From Takakia lepidozioides (taxonomy: Eukaryota > Streptophyta > Takakiopsida > Takakiales > Takakiaceae), in contig CM060732.1 of assembly GCA_030704615.1 (NCBI GenBank), positions 58,077,053 to 58,141,052 on the forward strand: DNA of 64,000 nt. Direction: 5' to 3'. Within the stretch, counting starts at the first letter, position 1, and each line of letters opens with the position of its first letter. Shown here one piece after another: positions 12,545 to 24,175 of this stretch. The notes below the pieces were generated by a model. It searched no databases. It was not told the origin of the DNA and worked only from the letters and a program-made list of their open reading frames with translations. Position numbers and translations under genes: made by a program.

Positions 12545-15354
12545 TTCACCAACCTGCGACAAAGATACAACGGCAGATTGGAATGATGTCCTCGTCATGT
12601 ACATCGTCGCTCTGCGGGGCGGAAATTGGCCCATCGCTCGTCTGCGTGCCCCCTACGCCCCCTGTATCGCATTGTGGAGGGGCCCATACACAACTTTGTG
12701 AAGCTCACGTTGAGCCTCAAAAAGGTTTTTGAATGCATTGGCGACTTGATTGGTCATGAGCTCGGACTCATCTGCATCGGGGAAAAGACAAAGGTTTTTA
12801 GTCGTGGAACGAGGTTTTTGAAAGTGCAAGGGTTACACTATGTAAAGGGTTACATTGACTAGGACAAGACAGTGGTTTGGATTACACGATGTGGGTTACA
12901 CCACCCTGTTAGAGACAGTAGTTTGCAATGGGTTACACTACCATGGGTTACACTACTGAGATTACACAACGAGAGGGTAACAAATCTAGGGTAACACAGC
13001 GAGGGGTACCATTAGGGATACACTGATTACAGGGTTACATACTCCGAGGGTTACACTGATTACAGGGTTACACACAGCAAGGGTTACACTGAGTACAAGG
13101 TTCCACATAGCGAGGGTTACACACAACGAGGGTTACACTGAGTTACAAGGTTCCACATAGCGAGGGTTACAATGATTACAAGATTACACACAAAGGGGTT
13201 ACACGACGAGAGGGGTGACAGTGGATGGAGTAACACTTACAGAGATACCAAGGCACTACAGACCCAAGGTCTCTCATATACTGGATGCCCAAACGCGCAT
13301 TGAAGTCCATTTATGTTGGTGATTCGCTGAAGAGGCCACAACACCAAAGCTGGATAAACGATTCTCTCTGTTGGATCGCAAAGTGATGGGCGGCGCGACG
13401 ACGGCTTGCCTTGCAAAACTGTATAGCTCCGTTGATCTTAATTGACCGGTCACCCCACTCTTCTGTACTCAAACTCAATCTTAAGTCTTCGAGCTCAAAA
13501 TCCAAGGTCGCAATTCCGTCACCAGGTTGTGCAAAGTACATCAGACTAAAACCGTAATACTCATCGACCAGGTCCTTCACCTTTGAGGCCGTAAGAGCAC
13601 TTTCCAAAAGTTCGGTCGTGAACCCCAACCTGGGATGCGTTTGGGAAACTGACCTGCCATGATTTCTTACATCGTTGTGGGCCAGAATTCTCAAAAGGAG
13701 TGGTGGCGGTCCAATGTGCGGTTTGGTGAGATTCTCCATTTGACTGATCAATCCTTCGGCAAAACCACGAGTGAATTCCAACGGATCTGGAACAACCAAA
13801 CCTTTGATTCCATCTACAGTAATAGTGATGACAAGAGGATTTGAAGTTCTGGCATCGTCAAGGTCGGTATTGCCAACAGCTAGTTCGTCCATCGTGTCAT
13901 CATCATGTGAGGCTTGGCTCTCTCGATAGACTCGTGTAAGTCTCCCACCTTTTTTCTTTTTCTGCTTTGGCATGTCAGGATGCCCAATGCTCTCTAAATA
14001 CTCCTTCACCCGATTCAATTCCTCTATCATTAACGGACCATGATCCGGCTGGGCAGTAAACGCCTTGTGGGCAGCAACAACACTGTCCATATCATCGCTT
14101 CTAAGATGATATCGAGCTCCCTGTGCAATACAGCGTGAGGGGTTACACCAGAGAAAAGGGTTACAGCACGAGGGGTTACACATGAAAATGGGTTACAAAC
14201 AAGATGAGCTACACGGGGTTACACAGAGGTGGGTTACACACCATAGGGGTTTTTAAAAGGGGTCCTCTGTAGGTGGGTTACACTCTGGGTTACACGCCAC
14301 AGGAGAGACAGGGGGGGTAACACAAGGGGTTACATGGATAGAAAACAGCCCAAAATTTGAAAAACAGAGAAATGGCAGGGAATCCAACTTGATTGTCTGT
14401 CGATAGAACCCAACTTGATTTTGCAGCTGTCGCATAGACTGCGCCCTCGCCTCGCGCAACAAATTCTTGGAATGCCGGCCAAAACCCCTTCTCATTGACA
14501 TTCGAAAATGGGAACTGAGGAATAAGGCCATGCGGTAGCAGAAGGATTGAGCCTGGAGTTCGCTTTCGCAAGATGAACCTTGAGCTCTGGTTTCCCCGGT
14601 TTCCAATGTTGATTTTCTTTGCAATAGGGACAGGTAGAGGCAGGCTCAATCGCCGCTTGTCTCTCTCATTAGAAACCTGCCGAATAGAAGGACCAGGGAC
14701 AAAAACAGCAGGAGCACCAGAAGATGGAACCTCTGTAGCAGAAATAGCCAAAGAAGGTACAACAGCAGGCACTTCAATAGGATCTGCAATCTCACCCAAA
14801 GCCACCCTATTTTGCAGAATCCATGCATGATATGCATCAACAGAAGAAGCTGGAACAGAATTCATCACATTTTCAACAGCCATGGCATGCTTGAGCTCCG
14901 CATCAGGAAACGGTTTTGTTCCTTTCGGTCTGGCCATACATGCGGCCGTTCCATCGACAATATGCCGATTCAATCTGCTCTTATCTACCTTTACTGCCCC
15001 ACAATAAGGACATTTGAACTTAGGCCGGCCCTTTGCTCCCTCCACCTTGGCCTCTCTACACCTGGTGTGGCAGTACGCAATCATTGTAGCATGCTCATGC
15101 TCAGTGTACCAGAAGCGAACTCGTTCGCCATCCCTTTTCAAGTGATCAAATAGTAGCCTCTCCAGGGAACAAATAACAATCAGCCATGACAAAAGAAAAA
15201 GCTGACAGAAGAGAAGAGAAGAGCAAGAGCAAGAAAAGACAAGACAAGAAAAGACCAAGACCAAGAGAATTCCGAAGAACGCACAACGGGGAGCACGCAC
15301 AGCAAAGAGTGCAGGAAGAATATGAAAGGCTGCGAGAAGGGGAAAACTGAACAA
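12545..15354 (-). CDS. Zinc-finger/helical-domain protein of element 1 (unrecognised family)
   Basis: Minus-strand gene in at least three exon blocks: about 15354-14385, 14120-13311, and about 12793-12545. Block 1 has a zinc finger (C-P-Y-C, 12 residues, H, 7 residues, C) within FKCPYCGAVKVDKSRLNRH, then a Pro/Val/Ser-rich linker with a basic patch (SNERDKRRLSLPLPVP). Block 2 has a Lys-rich stretch (PKQKKKKGGR) and a helical domain with TTELLESALTASKVKDLVDE, ending QLWCCG. Block 3 has FKNLFEAQRELHKVVYGPLHN and one in-frame TAG. The 36226-38557 gene of element 2 has the same order of parts at low identity. A role in DNA or end recognition is only a guess from the finger. The true start is unsure: the N-terminal 70 residues of the open frame look like translated leader. 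Confidence 0.6.
12840..13260. repeat. GGGTTACACTGATTACA minisatellite within the zinc-finger gene region
   Basis: About 400 bp of irregular GGGTTACA repeats, probably an intron between the second and third exon blocks of the minus-strand gene. A similar short tract lies at 14140-14340 between blocks 1 and 2. So the repeat family occupies introns as well as ends of the element. Confidence 0.7.
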
Positions 15355-16059
15355 TGATCAAAGAACGAAGAACGAAGCTAGCTAGATGTCACCCGTAAGG
15401 CACGTCGGTTCATTAAAATTTGGCGGCTTGCAATCAATTATATCCGCACTGACTCACACGTGTATGAGTTGCAATCCCGGTGTCACCCGGAATAGCGGAG
15501 TGTAACCCGTAACCCTACACTTGTGAGCGCGACAAACCGGCCGTTACCCGCATGCCAGGCACGTCGAGTGTAACCCTCCGTCAGGTACCCACATATGATG
15601 TAACCCTTCGTCACAACTCATGTACCCCTAGTCTATGTGACTCCCGAACACAACATCGATGTAACCCTGTCATATCAAACCATTAGTATGCAACCTCCAG
15701 GTAAACATGGTCAATGTAACGCCCCACCCATGTAACCCTAGCCTATGTGGCTCCGCAAGCGCAACATCCACGTAACCCATCAAACATGTCAACCCCATCT
15801 AAACCTCCATTACTAAACCGTCTACCAAGCCAGCATGTATTGAGAAAGAAAACACCGTGTAACCCCCTGTGTGTAACCATAGCACACGTGAGGTAGTCAT
15901 ATAAACCATCAGACATGTAACCGGTTGACAGTGCTTGCAAAACACGCATGATTCGATACGTATTGCATCCATAATAGCGATGAGTAGGCTGCCCCGGCTG
16001 GTGTGTGAACAAAAGATACACAAGAAGAGAGTGAATGGGCACCCCGTCAAATGAGCGGC
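15355..16059. other. Upstream/promoter region of the element 1 zinc-finger gene
   Basis: No gene recognised. It contains scattered GTAACCC words. Open frames at 15743-16359 on the minus strand are Ser/Leu-rich and mirror a plus-strand gene fragment, so they are not called. Confidence 0.4.
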
Positions 16060-16315
16060 TGCTTGCATGGCTAGACCGAAAGAAACAAAACCCTTTCCTA
16101 ATGCGGATCTTAGGTTTACCATAGCCATCGGGGACGGTGACAAAACAAGAAGAATGACATTGAGAAAGAAAAAGAATAGAGATAACCGTATCAATCTTAG
16201 AGAAAACCGTAGTAATAGATTTGACGGATCGCTGCGCGGAAAGCGTTGTCTTGTATGTTGCTGGGATGACGATACTGAACTGAATGAACTACAAATCTTT
16301 CGCATTGATGTGTGA
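16060..16315 (+). pseudogene. Inverted partial duplicate of the zinc-finger gene
   Basis: The translation MARPKETKPFPNADL matches MARPKGTKPFPDAEL of the minus-strand gene (about 14940). It jumps to KINIGNRGNQ-like sequence (here NRINLRENRSNR), skipping about 85 codons of the linker. It lies in the opposite orientation about 1.2 kb outside the parent. It is a deleted copy with no zinc finger. Confidence 0.7.
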
Positions 16316-16479
16316 AGCCGATTGGGCGCCATGGGAATTGCAGAAAGCTGATGCCCCAAAGCAAAAAAACGAGCGAGCTAGGAATCTGAAAAACGGATGG
16401 AGAGAGCAAATTAGGGTTTTGGCCTCTATTTAAACCTCCATTCGGCCATCAGATAGTTTACACGTGTATGATGTACACG

Positions 16480-18170
16480 AAGCGGTGTTACAGAGGGTTA
16501 CATGGGTTACAGAGGGTTACATGGTGGTGAGGGTTACAGAGGGTCAGAGAGGGTTACATGGAGTGAGGGTTACATAGGGGTGAGGGTGACACTCTGCGGT
16601 GTTACAGAGGGTTACATGGTGGTGAGGGTTACAAAGGGTCACAGAGGGTTACATGGGTTATAGAGGGTTACATGGAGTGAGGGTTACATAAGGGGTGAGG
16701 GCGACACTCTGCGGTGTTACAGAGGGTTACATAGGTTACAGAGCCACAGAGGGTTTGTGAGGGTTACATGGAATGAGGGTAACACTCTACGGTGTTACAG
16801 AGGATTACATGGTGGTGAGGGTTACAAAGGATCACAGAGGGTTACATGGAGTGAGGGTTACATAAGGGGTGAGGGCGACACTCTGCGGTGTTACAGAGGG
16901 TTACATGGGTTACAGAGCCACAGAGGGTTTGTGAGGGTTACATGGAGTGAGGGTCACATGGTGGCGAGGGTGACACTCTGCGGTGTTACAGAGAGTTACA
17001 TGGTGGTAAGGGTTACACCTGGTGAGGGATATAGAGGGTCACAGAGGGTTACATGGGTTACAGAGGGTTACATGGTGGTGAGGGTTACAGAGGGTCAGAG
17101 AGGGTTACATGGAATGAGGGTTACATAGGGATAAGGGTGACACTCTGCGGTGTTACAGAGGGTTACATGGGTTACAGAGGGTTACATGGAGTGAGGGTTA
17201 CATAAGGGGTGAGGGCGACATTCTGCGGTGTTACAGAGGGTTACATGGGTTACAAAGCCACAAAGGGTTTGTGAGGGTTACATGGAGTGAGGGTTACATG
17301 GTGACGAGGGTGACACTCTGCGGTGTTATAGAGGGTTACATGGTGGTGAGGGTTACAAAGGGTCACAGAGGGTTACATGGGTTACAGAGCCACAGAGGGT
17401 TTGTGAGGGTTACATGGAGTGAGGGTTACATGGGATGAGGGTGACACTCTGCGGTGCTACAGAGGGTTAGAGAGGGTTACATGGTGGTGAGGGTTACAGA
17501 GGGTTACAGAGGGTTACATACGGGTGAGGGTGACACTCTGCGGTGTTACAGAGGGTTACATGGTGGTGAGGGTTACAAAGGGTCACAGAGGGTTACATGG
17601 GTTACAGAGGGTCACAGAGGATTACATGGGTTACAAAGGGTTACAGAGGGTTACATGGAGTGAGGGTTACACTCTGCGGTGTTACATAGGGTTATATGGG
17701 TTACAGAGGATTACATAGGGTTACATGGGTTGCAAAGTGTTACAGAGGGTTACATAGGGGGTGGGGGTGACACTCTGCGGTGTTATAGAGGGTTACATGG
17801 GTTACAGAGGGTTACATGGTGGTGAGGGTTACAGAGGGTCATGGGGTTATATGGGTTACAGAGGGTTACATGGTGGTGTGGGTTACACTCGGCGGAGTTA
17901 CAGAGGGTTACATGGGGGTGATGGTTGAACCCGGGGCGGGGATTACAGGAAACTAGCGGACTGCTGGAAGCGGCGGACTGGTGTCGCAGAACGACAACGC
18001 AGGGGCGACGACGCCGATGGGATGAGGGCGGGGGTGGGGAGGGATTGACCGAGCCCAGCCGGCTGCCTTTCAATGTCTGCCGGAGGCGAAGAACCGGCGG
18101 TATGGGTGTCAGGGCTGGACCGTCCTGACGCGCTTGCATTAAGTTCTTACATTATTCCTATTATCTTCCC
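16480..18170. repeat. Right minisatellite arm and terminal inverted repeat of element 1
   Basis: 16480-17930 is a long minisatellite of GAGGGTTACA units arranged in higher-order blocks of about 200 bp, each containing GGGTGACACTCTGCGGTGTT and GAGCCACAGAGGGTTTGTG. 17930-18170 is the unique terminal repeat, the reverse complement of 4184-4445. Frames encoding Arg-Val-Thr/Gly-Leu-His strings are repeat artefacts. Confidence 0.9.
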
Positions 18171-21100
18171 TTGTCATGCAAGGTTTGAAACCACAACTAG
18201 CAGGACTGCACTACGATACCTATCACTTTCTTCTCAGCCTTCAAACTTTTTTGATTTATTCTATATTTCGACATGGAATTGAGTATGCACCTAAGGAGAG
18301 GCCCTCCCCTAGGTCTGCGGGTCTGCCAGTGGGGCATGAGGAGACCCTTCAAGCTGCAGACCATCCGTGCAGACCCATGGGCCGTGGGGTGGGGGTCACC
18401 CTCTCCTTTTTGCGGGCCCCACCATGTGTGGGCCCGCAGAGCATTCAAGACGGTATTAATCTAAAATGAGATTTGTCTGTACACACAGCTTGAGACTATG
18501 TACTTCTAAGACACATGTGATTAGTTATCCATCGACATTCTTTTGGAAAACCATGGCTGAGGGATCATCGCGTTTGACGTCATCAGCTTCTTTCCCGAAT
18601 TGTGTCCATTTTGCAGCACTCATATTTTGCTTCATGCACGGGCATACCCTGTCGTCGAGCAGTAATTTCAACAGTGAGAGCCTGCTATGTCAATTTTGGT
18701 CTCTTCTCCTTAGTTACTGGATTACCACCATGTCACACCATGTCGCAGTTGCGAGGTCGAGTGTCATGATTTAGATAAGAAGTGGACTGCTAACGTCGTG
18801 ACTATGGTGTCCGTGGCGTTCAGGTAGTGCGTTCAGCTATCTTATATCTTACGCCGCAGAGGAGGGAATCAGAATTTTGTCACAAGGGAAATTCATAGTT
18901 CCTGACTGCTTTCCAGGAAATGAGAGAAATAAGTATTGTTTTGCATCCAAGGTACAGCTTGACTTGATCTGTTGTGTTGTACAAGCTACAATAGATTATG
19001 AAATTTGTTCTTTCTCAACTGTGGTGCGCTGACACTTTGAGTAGAGATTCTGATTATAATTCATCTAGGCTCCAATCCAGTACCTCTCCTTCTTGACTGC
19101 ATTTGTGACTGAGACTAGGTACAGAAATTATCCAGAAATATTAAACCTGTTTCGAATTGGTCTCTAAGAAATGTACAGAGTCTTCAGTACTACTGAATAT
19201 GGTTGTGTCGCCGCCAGATTCCACTGGGAGTGATTCTCGCAATTCCTCCATTCAACTACCCCGTCAATCTGGCTGTGTCCAAGATTGGTCCAGCCCTCAT
19301 TGCAGGAAATGCTGTTGTTCTCAAGCCTCCGACCCAGGTAATTCACACACTTCCATATGTGCCTATCCGTTCTTTTGGCTTAAGATTGCAAACAGGTCTG
19401 TTTTGAAGCACTAAGCCAGGTTGAAGATAAAAGAAGAGAACTAGTTGCGCATGACGGACAGTTGTGAATGATTTGTTTGTCACCGGTGCAGCTGGATGTG
19501 GAAGCTGCAGGGAAGCTAATAGAATTCGATGGCAACTGTTTCACAGTGACTTCTGATGAGCTATTATGGCTAAATTACAGTCCTGCATGGCCAATATGCA
19601 TGTAGGGGGCGGTGTCTTGCTTGCACACGGTACAGTGCTTCCATTTAGCAGGATTTCCGAAGGGGCTACTCTCAGCAGTGACCGGCAAGGGCTCTGAGAT
19701 TGGCGACCTTCTCACCATGCATCCTGGTATCAATTGTATCAGGTACATTATATTGCCACCTATCCAAGTCTCCGATCTGGAGCATCAATTTTACATAGAC
19801 CAGTGGCCATGCACTGAGATATATCTAAAGCGGTGATTTTCTGTACAAGGGACACAAGCTCATGTGACTGGTGGATAGTCTTCTTTTCTCTAACAATGTC
19901 ACGAAATTATATATTGGCAAATGTGAAACACCTTCACAGGGGGGGACACAGGGATAGCAATATCCAAGAAGGCAGGCATGATTCCCCTGCAAATGGAGTT
20001 GGGAGGCAAGGATGCCTGTATTGTGCTGGATGATGCTAATCTTGAGCTTGCGGCTATCAATGTCATGAAGGGTGGATTCTCCTTCAGGTGCCCTGTTGGC
20101 TGCCCTCTTTCTTAGTTTCTTGAGCAACACTATGTGCTTGTATAGCATGCCAAGTCTTCCTGGAGTCAAAACTCCAGACTTGTACGTCGTTACATGAGCA
20201 TTTTTAATTATTTCTAACGTGCGATAAGATTTGAGCTCTGTCTCTAGATATCGTGCTGTCCTATGGTTCTATGAATTGCACATTGACCAAATAAGGGGAA
20301 TGTTCAATCTTATGGTGTGAAAATAAGCTTCTCTGTCCACATGGAAATTGTTATGCAGTGGTCAACGGTGCACAGCTATTAAGGTGATATGTGTGATGGA
20401 GAAAGTTGCGGATGAGCTAGTGGCCAAGATTAACGCAAAGGTTGCTAAGCTCACGGTTGGTATGCCCGAGAAGGACTGCGATATCACCCCTGTCATCAGC
20501 GAAACTTCAGCTAATTTTATTAAGGGCCTTGTGGAGGATGCAAAGGCCAAGGGTGCCAAGTTCCACCAGGTATGCACTTATCAGAGTGTAAAACATGCTA
20601 GTGTAAATGTTTAGAAGAGAGAACAAAAAGTTACTGATGAATACTTACTGTATTTTTTAAGTGGTCCAGATCTATTCGGATGTGGCAGAAAAATGGGGTG
20701 GGATGGGCCGACTCGTTTCACCGATCTGTCGATAAGATAAAATTAACCTCGCTTTACCTCCTCATGGATAGTAGTTTCGTAAAAAATCATTTCATGCTGA
20801 GGGTATCGACAAGTTGAATGACAAGTTAATTAAATCATGTCCTGCTGTGTGTCTGTGACTGTACACAGCAATGGAAGAGAGAGGGCAACCTAATCTGGCC
20901 ACTTCTGATTGACAATGTGCGACCTGATATGCGCATAGCCTGGGAGGAGCCATTCGGCCCAGTGCTGCCTGTCCTCCGCATCAAGACGGTGGAGGAAGGC
21001 ATCCACCACTGCAATGCTAACAACTTCGCACTCCAGGTTTGCATTTTACTCCATTGCACTTTCAATGCACAGCTTGAAATGGTTGACTCAAGGTACGTGT

Positions 21101-22521
21101 AGGGTTGATCTCAGCTAGAGTCAAGTTGACATACTAGGACGACGTTATTATGAGTAAGTGCAGATCTGGGAGCTGACATCGTGCTGGATGACCTATATCA
21201 GCTTTTCTCTGCATACTTATGCAGATAATCAAGCATCTCATCCCTTGATAATTTATTAAAGAACTAATTGACCTGTTGCCTCATGTTCATCTCATATAGG
21301 TACTTTAGAGTGGTCCCGGTCACGGAAGTTTTAGTGCATGTAACCCAAATTAGTGGAGAATGTAGCTTACATTCATCGGTTGGAGGTTCGCCAGAGTTAG
21401 TGACTGACCTCTTTCCATCTTCCGTTTCTCTGCAACCACTTGGCCACAAAACAAGACACATTGGAGACAAACTACCAGTTGAATTATGTAGCGGGGCCCC
21501 AAAGCTTTGAACCTCCAGATAGACACCCAACCTCAAGGAGGATGGTGTACATGTATATTTTTCATCACTTTCTTCTTTTCATATATAGATTTGTATATAG
21601 ATTTTTAGGTTTACTTTGTTGACATCCAGAACTTTATGATAGATCGTGTATTGGAGCCTAGTCATACCATGTGCTGCTTATCCCAGCAAGGATTGGACCG
21701 TATGTTTAATGCAGGGTTGTGTGTTTACGAATGACCTTGACAAGGCCATCATGGTAAGTGATATGATGGAGTCTGGAACTATCCAGATTAATTCTGCATC
21801 AGCCCATGGACCTGACCACTTCCCATTCCAGGTAACTTAACAAATGGTGGTCATGTGAAACTTCACTTACCAAAACCCAAGGGAACCTTCGCAGTATTCT
21901 TATACTTCTGCAGGTTTAGATGTCTGTGGCTTGCCAGAATGACCAGGGTGTTACTAAATTAAATTTTTCAAGATGTTCTTTCAGCTGTCCTTGTGCAATA
22001 GGCTCTCTAGCAATCAGTCACTCATGCTTGCCCCCCTCGGCTCTCTAAAACCATTTAACAATCCTTGTATCTTTTATTTGTCTCATGGAAAAGTGACCCA
22101 TTTTTAAGCCTCGCATACTAGTTCTACTATACTTGTGGGAGGTCTACTACACTTGTGGAGGCTAGACCGCCTTCTGTAGGAGCCTCCTCAGTTTTTTTCT
22201 ATCTAAAAGTGGCCCAACGTTTGTCTAATAGTGCATGTCTCATGTATGTCCCTCATGTAATCAGCACACACAGTCTGATCATTGGGATGCCATCTCAATA
22301 CCGCTCCTACTCAGACACAGACCTGTGCTAAGTCATATAGGTACTGTGGCATGCGAGACAGTGGTATTGGATCCCAAGGCATTATCAACAGCATCAACAT
22401 GATGTGCAAAATCAAAAGCACTGTAGTCAATTTTCCTGGACCAACCTACTCATGGGCTAAAACTTCTCCCAAAGTGGGGAGCAAGGCCAAGGGCATGCAA
22501 TTTTCCTCACCCAAATTTTGA

Positions 22522-23589
22522 AGTCAGACATTCTCTTTAAGCAGTACTTTTGAGAACTGGGCACCCACAAAAGGCCTGTGTGTGCATTGGATCATCAAAT
22601 GCTTGGTATGGCCTTGATAGAAGACTTGGCTCTGGTTGATGCTTGAGGCTGAGTGCTCCAGCCAATGCACTCCGCCATTCCCTTCTCAGGACAAGTTGAT
22701 GACTTCCTAGCTACAAGTTGGTAAAATGAGTAGCCTTAAAATTGGGACATCAGTTTCAAGGTGTTGGGTGGGAGGAAAGGTGCTGGAGGTGTCAAGATAG
22801 GTGTTCTGCTAAGGGGGGTTAGTGGTGGCACTCAGATGGCACTCAGAAAGTGCGATTTGACATGGAGCTGCTAGCTGGTACTGGATCAAGCTGGGACACC
22901 TTCTATAAGTAGTCGAGTCAATCTATCTCTATGCACTGTAACGTGATGCTAGTCTCTTGAATACTGTGACTTTGTAATCTGGCATCTCAGAAGAGAATGA
23001 TCTGACAAGAACCTCATTGGAACCGTCAAAATTTATATGTATCATACTATCTGAGGCTGTCCACAGCTATGATCGGTAAATTCTGACAACTTGTCTTGAG
23101 GTTTGTGTGTAGCAGGCTCTTCTAAGGTCAGGGGAAGGAAAACTTCTTGTATCTTACAATCTGTCTTTCCACAGGCTGCGCAAAATTGAGCTCCAAAAGT
23201 CTCTCTCTTTTATGTTGATTATAAACACTGGAGGGTCACACATTGTGTCATTCGACAGGGGTATTTTCTGCAACAGATGTATAGCTCAAGAGAGGCCTCT
23301 TACCTTGTTATGGCCATGTATGCTGCAGAAGAGAAGATGCAAGCTTCCCAATCGCTACCTCCGCCAGACAGTCCACGACATGAGCATGAATGCCTGCACA
23401 TGACAACTGTCATGCAACGCATCATTGTAATCTGTCGAGAACTCCTGTACAATGAGGTTGCCTCAGATTGTACTGCTGCTGTAAGAAAAAAGGAGTGGTA
23501 CCGCCCATCACAATGTCATATTCAATGCCAGAGCTGTCAGCTTCACCTTTGTGCTAAAACACACTGAACTTTTTCCCCTTGTTTTTATT
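22522..23589. other. Spacer between GAPN and the PPR pseudogene
   Basis: No gene, RNA or clear repeat recognised. The open frames at 23212-23567 overlap in two frames without a family. Confidence 0.35.
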
Positions 23590-23594
23590 TTATT

Positions 23595-24048
23595 CACCAG
23601 TAATCCCCACCAGAACAGACCCCATATCTTCAAAGTGGTGAAAGCGGTTGGCATCTTGTACAACAACCCTTCGGCAAACAATCTTTGAGATGAACTTGGT
23701 GGCGGAGTGGCAGTCACCACACACCCAAAGGTTCTTTATGACGCAAATAGGCATCCCAGGGTGTGCAAAAGCAACAGCCAGCCTTTCACTGTGGTGACAA
23801 AGGGAAAGCTCCTTTTGCTCATGCAGGACAAAGCGAGTGTCAGGCCCATACCCAGATTCCCTCATCTGTCCAGACAAGCTCTTCAGCTCAGCAATGGATT
23901 TCCTCAATTTGCGGATGCAGTTTGTCCACAACGAATGTATGCACCTGCTTGATGACCTCAATGCAGCTGTGCCCTGCCTCCTTTCCACACCCCTGGCCTC
24001 CATCTTTTTTCTCACCTTCACTTTATCGGCACCTGCCAGCCGCAGCAT
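23595..24048 (-). pseudogene. DYW-type pentatricopeptide repeat protein, C-terminal remnant
   Basis: The minus strand encodes the end of a PPR-DYW protein, an organellar C-to-U RNA editing family: ESGYGPDTRFVLHEQKE, LCHHSERLAVAF, then the zinc-binding HxE and CxxC elements in ICVIKNLWVCGDCHSATKF and DANRFHHF. The terminal GGDYW plus stop is present but only in the next frame, because two extra bases (AT in GATATGGGG, about 23628) precede it. A second shift lies about 100 codons upstream, where GHSCIEVIKQVHTFVVD is read in another frame. No PPR repeats are visible upstream; the sequence there is a dispersed repeat. It is therefore a truncated, doubly frameshifted pseudogene. Confidence 0.85.
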
Positions 24049-24069
24049 AGATATTCAGCAGCAGCACAT

Positions 24070-24175
24070 AAGCAGCAAGGTCCATAAAGGTAGTGTCTGT
24101 TCCCTTTGTTCCGGCCAAACTGGGAGCAAGAGCTATGGCCACGAGGCTACTGCAGACAACGTCTCATGAGTACAT
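24070..24175 (+). repeat. Dispersed repeat fragment (family of the 46-48 kb array)
   Basis: About 100 bp containing TATGGCCACGAGGCTACTGC and AACGTCTCATGAGTAC, matching in reverse complement the tandem array at 46.2-48.4 kb. Other copies are at 28085-28340 and 31742-31812. Confidence 0.75.

Larger units (their letters stand above)
4184..18170. mobile_element. Inner 14-kb Mutator-like element with Ulp1 and zinc-finger genes (element 1)
   Basis: Terminal inverted repeats start GGGAAGATAATAGGAATAAT and are nearly identical for about 250 bp, then run on into inverted minisatellite arms. A direct repeat of 7-8 bp (CTTGTCAT at 4176-4183 and 18170-18177, with one base of ambiguity at the right end) marks the insertion into the outer element. 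Inside are half a MURA transposase (+), a Ulp1 protease gene (+), the other half of the transposase (-) and a zinc-finger/helical-domain gene (-). The strand pattern is explained by one internal inversion. The MURA stops, split genes and repeat-region frameshifts say this copy cannot supply its own transposase. It is related to Ulp1-bearing (Kaonashi-type) MULEs. Confidence 0.85.
3982..18474. mobile_element. Outer short Mutator-like element, interrupted by the 14-kb element
   Basis: Left end (3982 on) and right end (up to 18474) are inverted repeats sharing about 30 of 36 bases: CTCATTTT, then GATTAATA and CGTCTTGAATG, read inward. They are flanked by a perfect 9-bp direct repeat GTCTGTACA (3973-3981 and 18475-18483), the size typical of Mutator superfamily insertions. 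Removing the nested element leaves about 500 bp without an open frame, so this is a non-autonomous element. It lies in the second GAPN intron and must be older than the element inside it. Confidence 0.8.
3129..22521 (+). pseudogene. GAPN: NADP-dependent non-phosphorylating glyceraldehyde-3-phosphate dehydrogenase (ALDH11 family), probably decayed
   Basis: Ten exon blocks follow plant GAPN in order: about 3129-3305, 3691-3884, 18824-18951, 19218-19337, 19606-19742, 19932-20087, 20359-20569, 20869-21036, 21715-21831 and 22348-22521. GAPN is a cytosolic aldehyde dehydrogenase oxidising glyceraldehyde-3-phosphate to 3-phosphoglycerate with NADP. Family motifs are present: the PFNYP catalytic-Asn segment, KPPTQ, MELGGKDAC (catalytic Glu) and SGQRCT (catalytic Cys). 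Lesions: exon 1 has no donor in the phase exon 2 needs; exon 3 is 128 nt where 129 are needed (one base lost just after VVRS, at about 18836); the exon 6 reading frame is preceded by AC, not AG (19930-19931); the exon 10 frame is preceded by GT, with the nearest AG 7 bases upstream and out of phase. The C-terminus runs about 20 residues past the usual end. The second intron holds a 14.5-kb nested transposon. Family identity is certain; loss of function is an inference. Confidence 0.85.

Noticed and set aside
16757-17718. Plus-strand frames with the same Arg-Val-Thr/Gly-Leu-His strings
   Set aside because: Minisatellite artefacts, not proteins.
4430-17930. Interstitial telomere
   Set aside because: The repeat contains AGGGTTA but not the plant unit TTTAGGG in tandem; unit length and higher-order blocks are different.
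3129-22521. Functional GAPN with one very long intron
   Set aside because: The insertion alone would be tolerable, but one frameshift and three faulty splice sites point to decay; kept as a testable inference.
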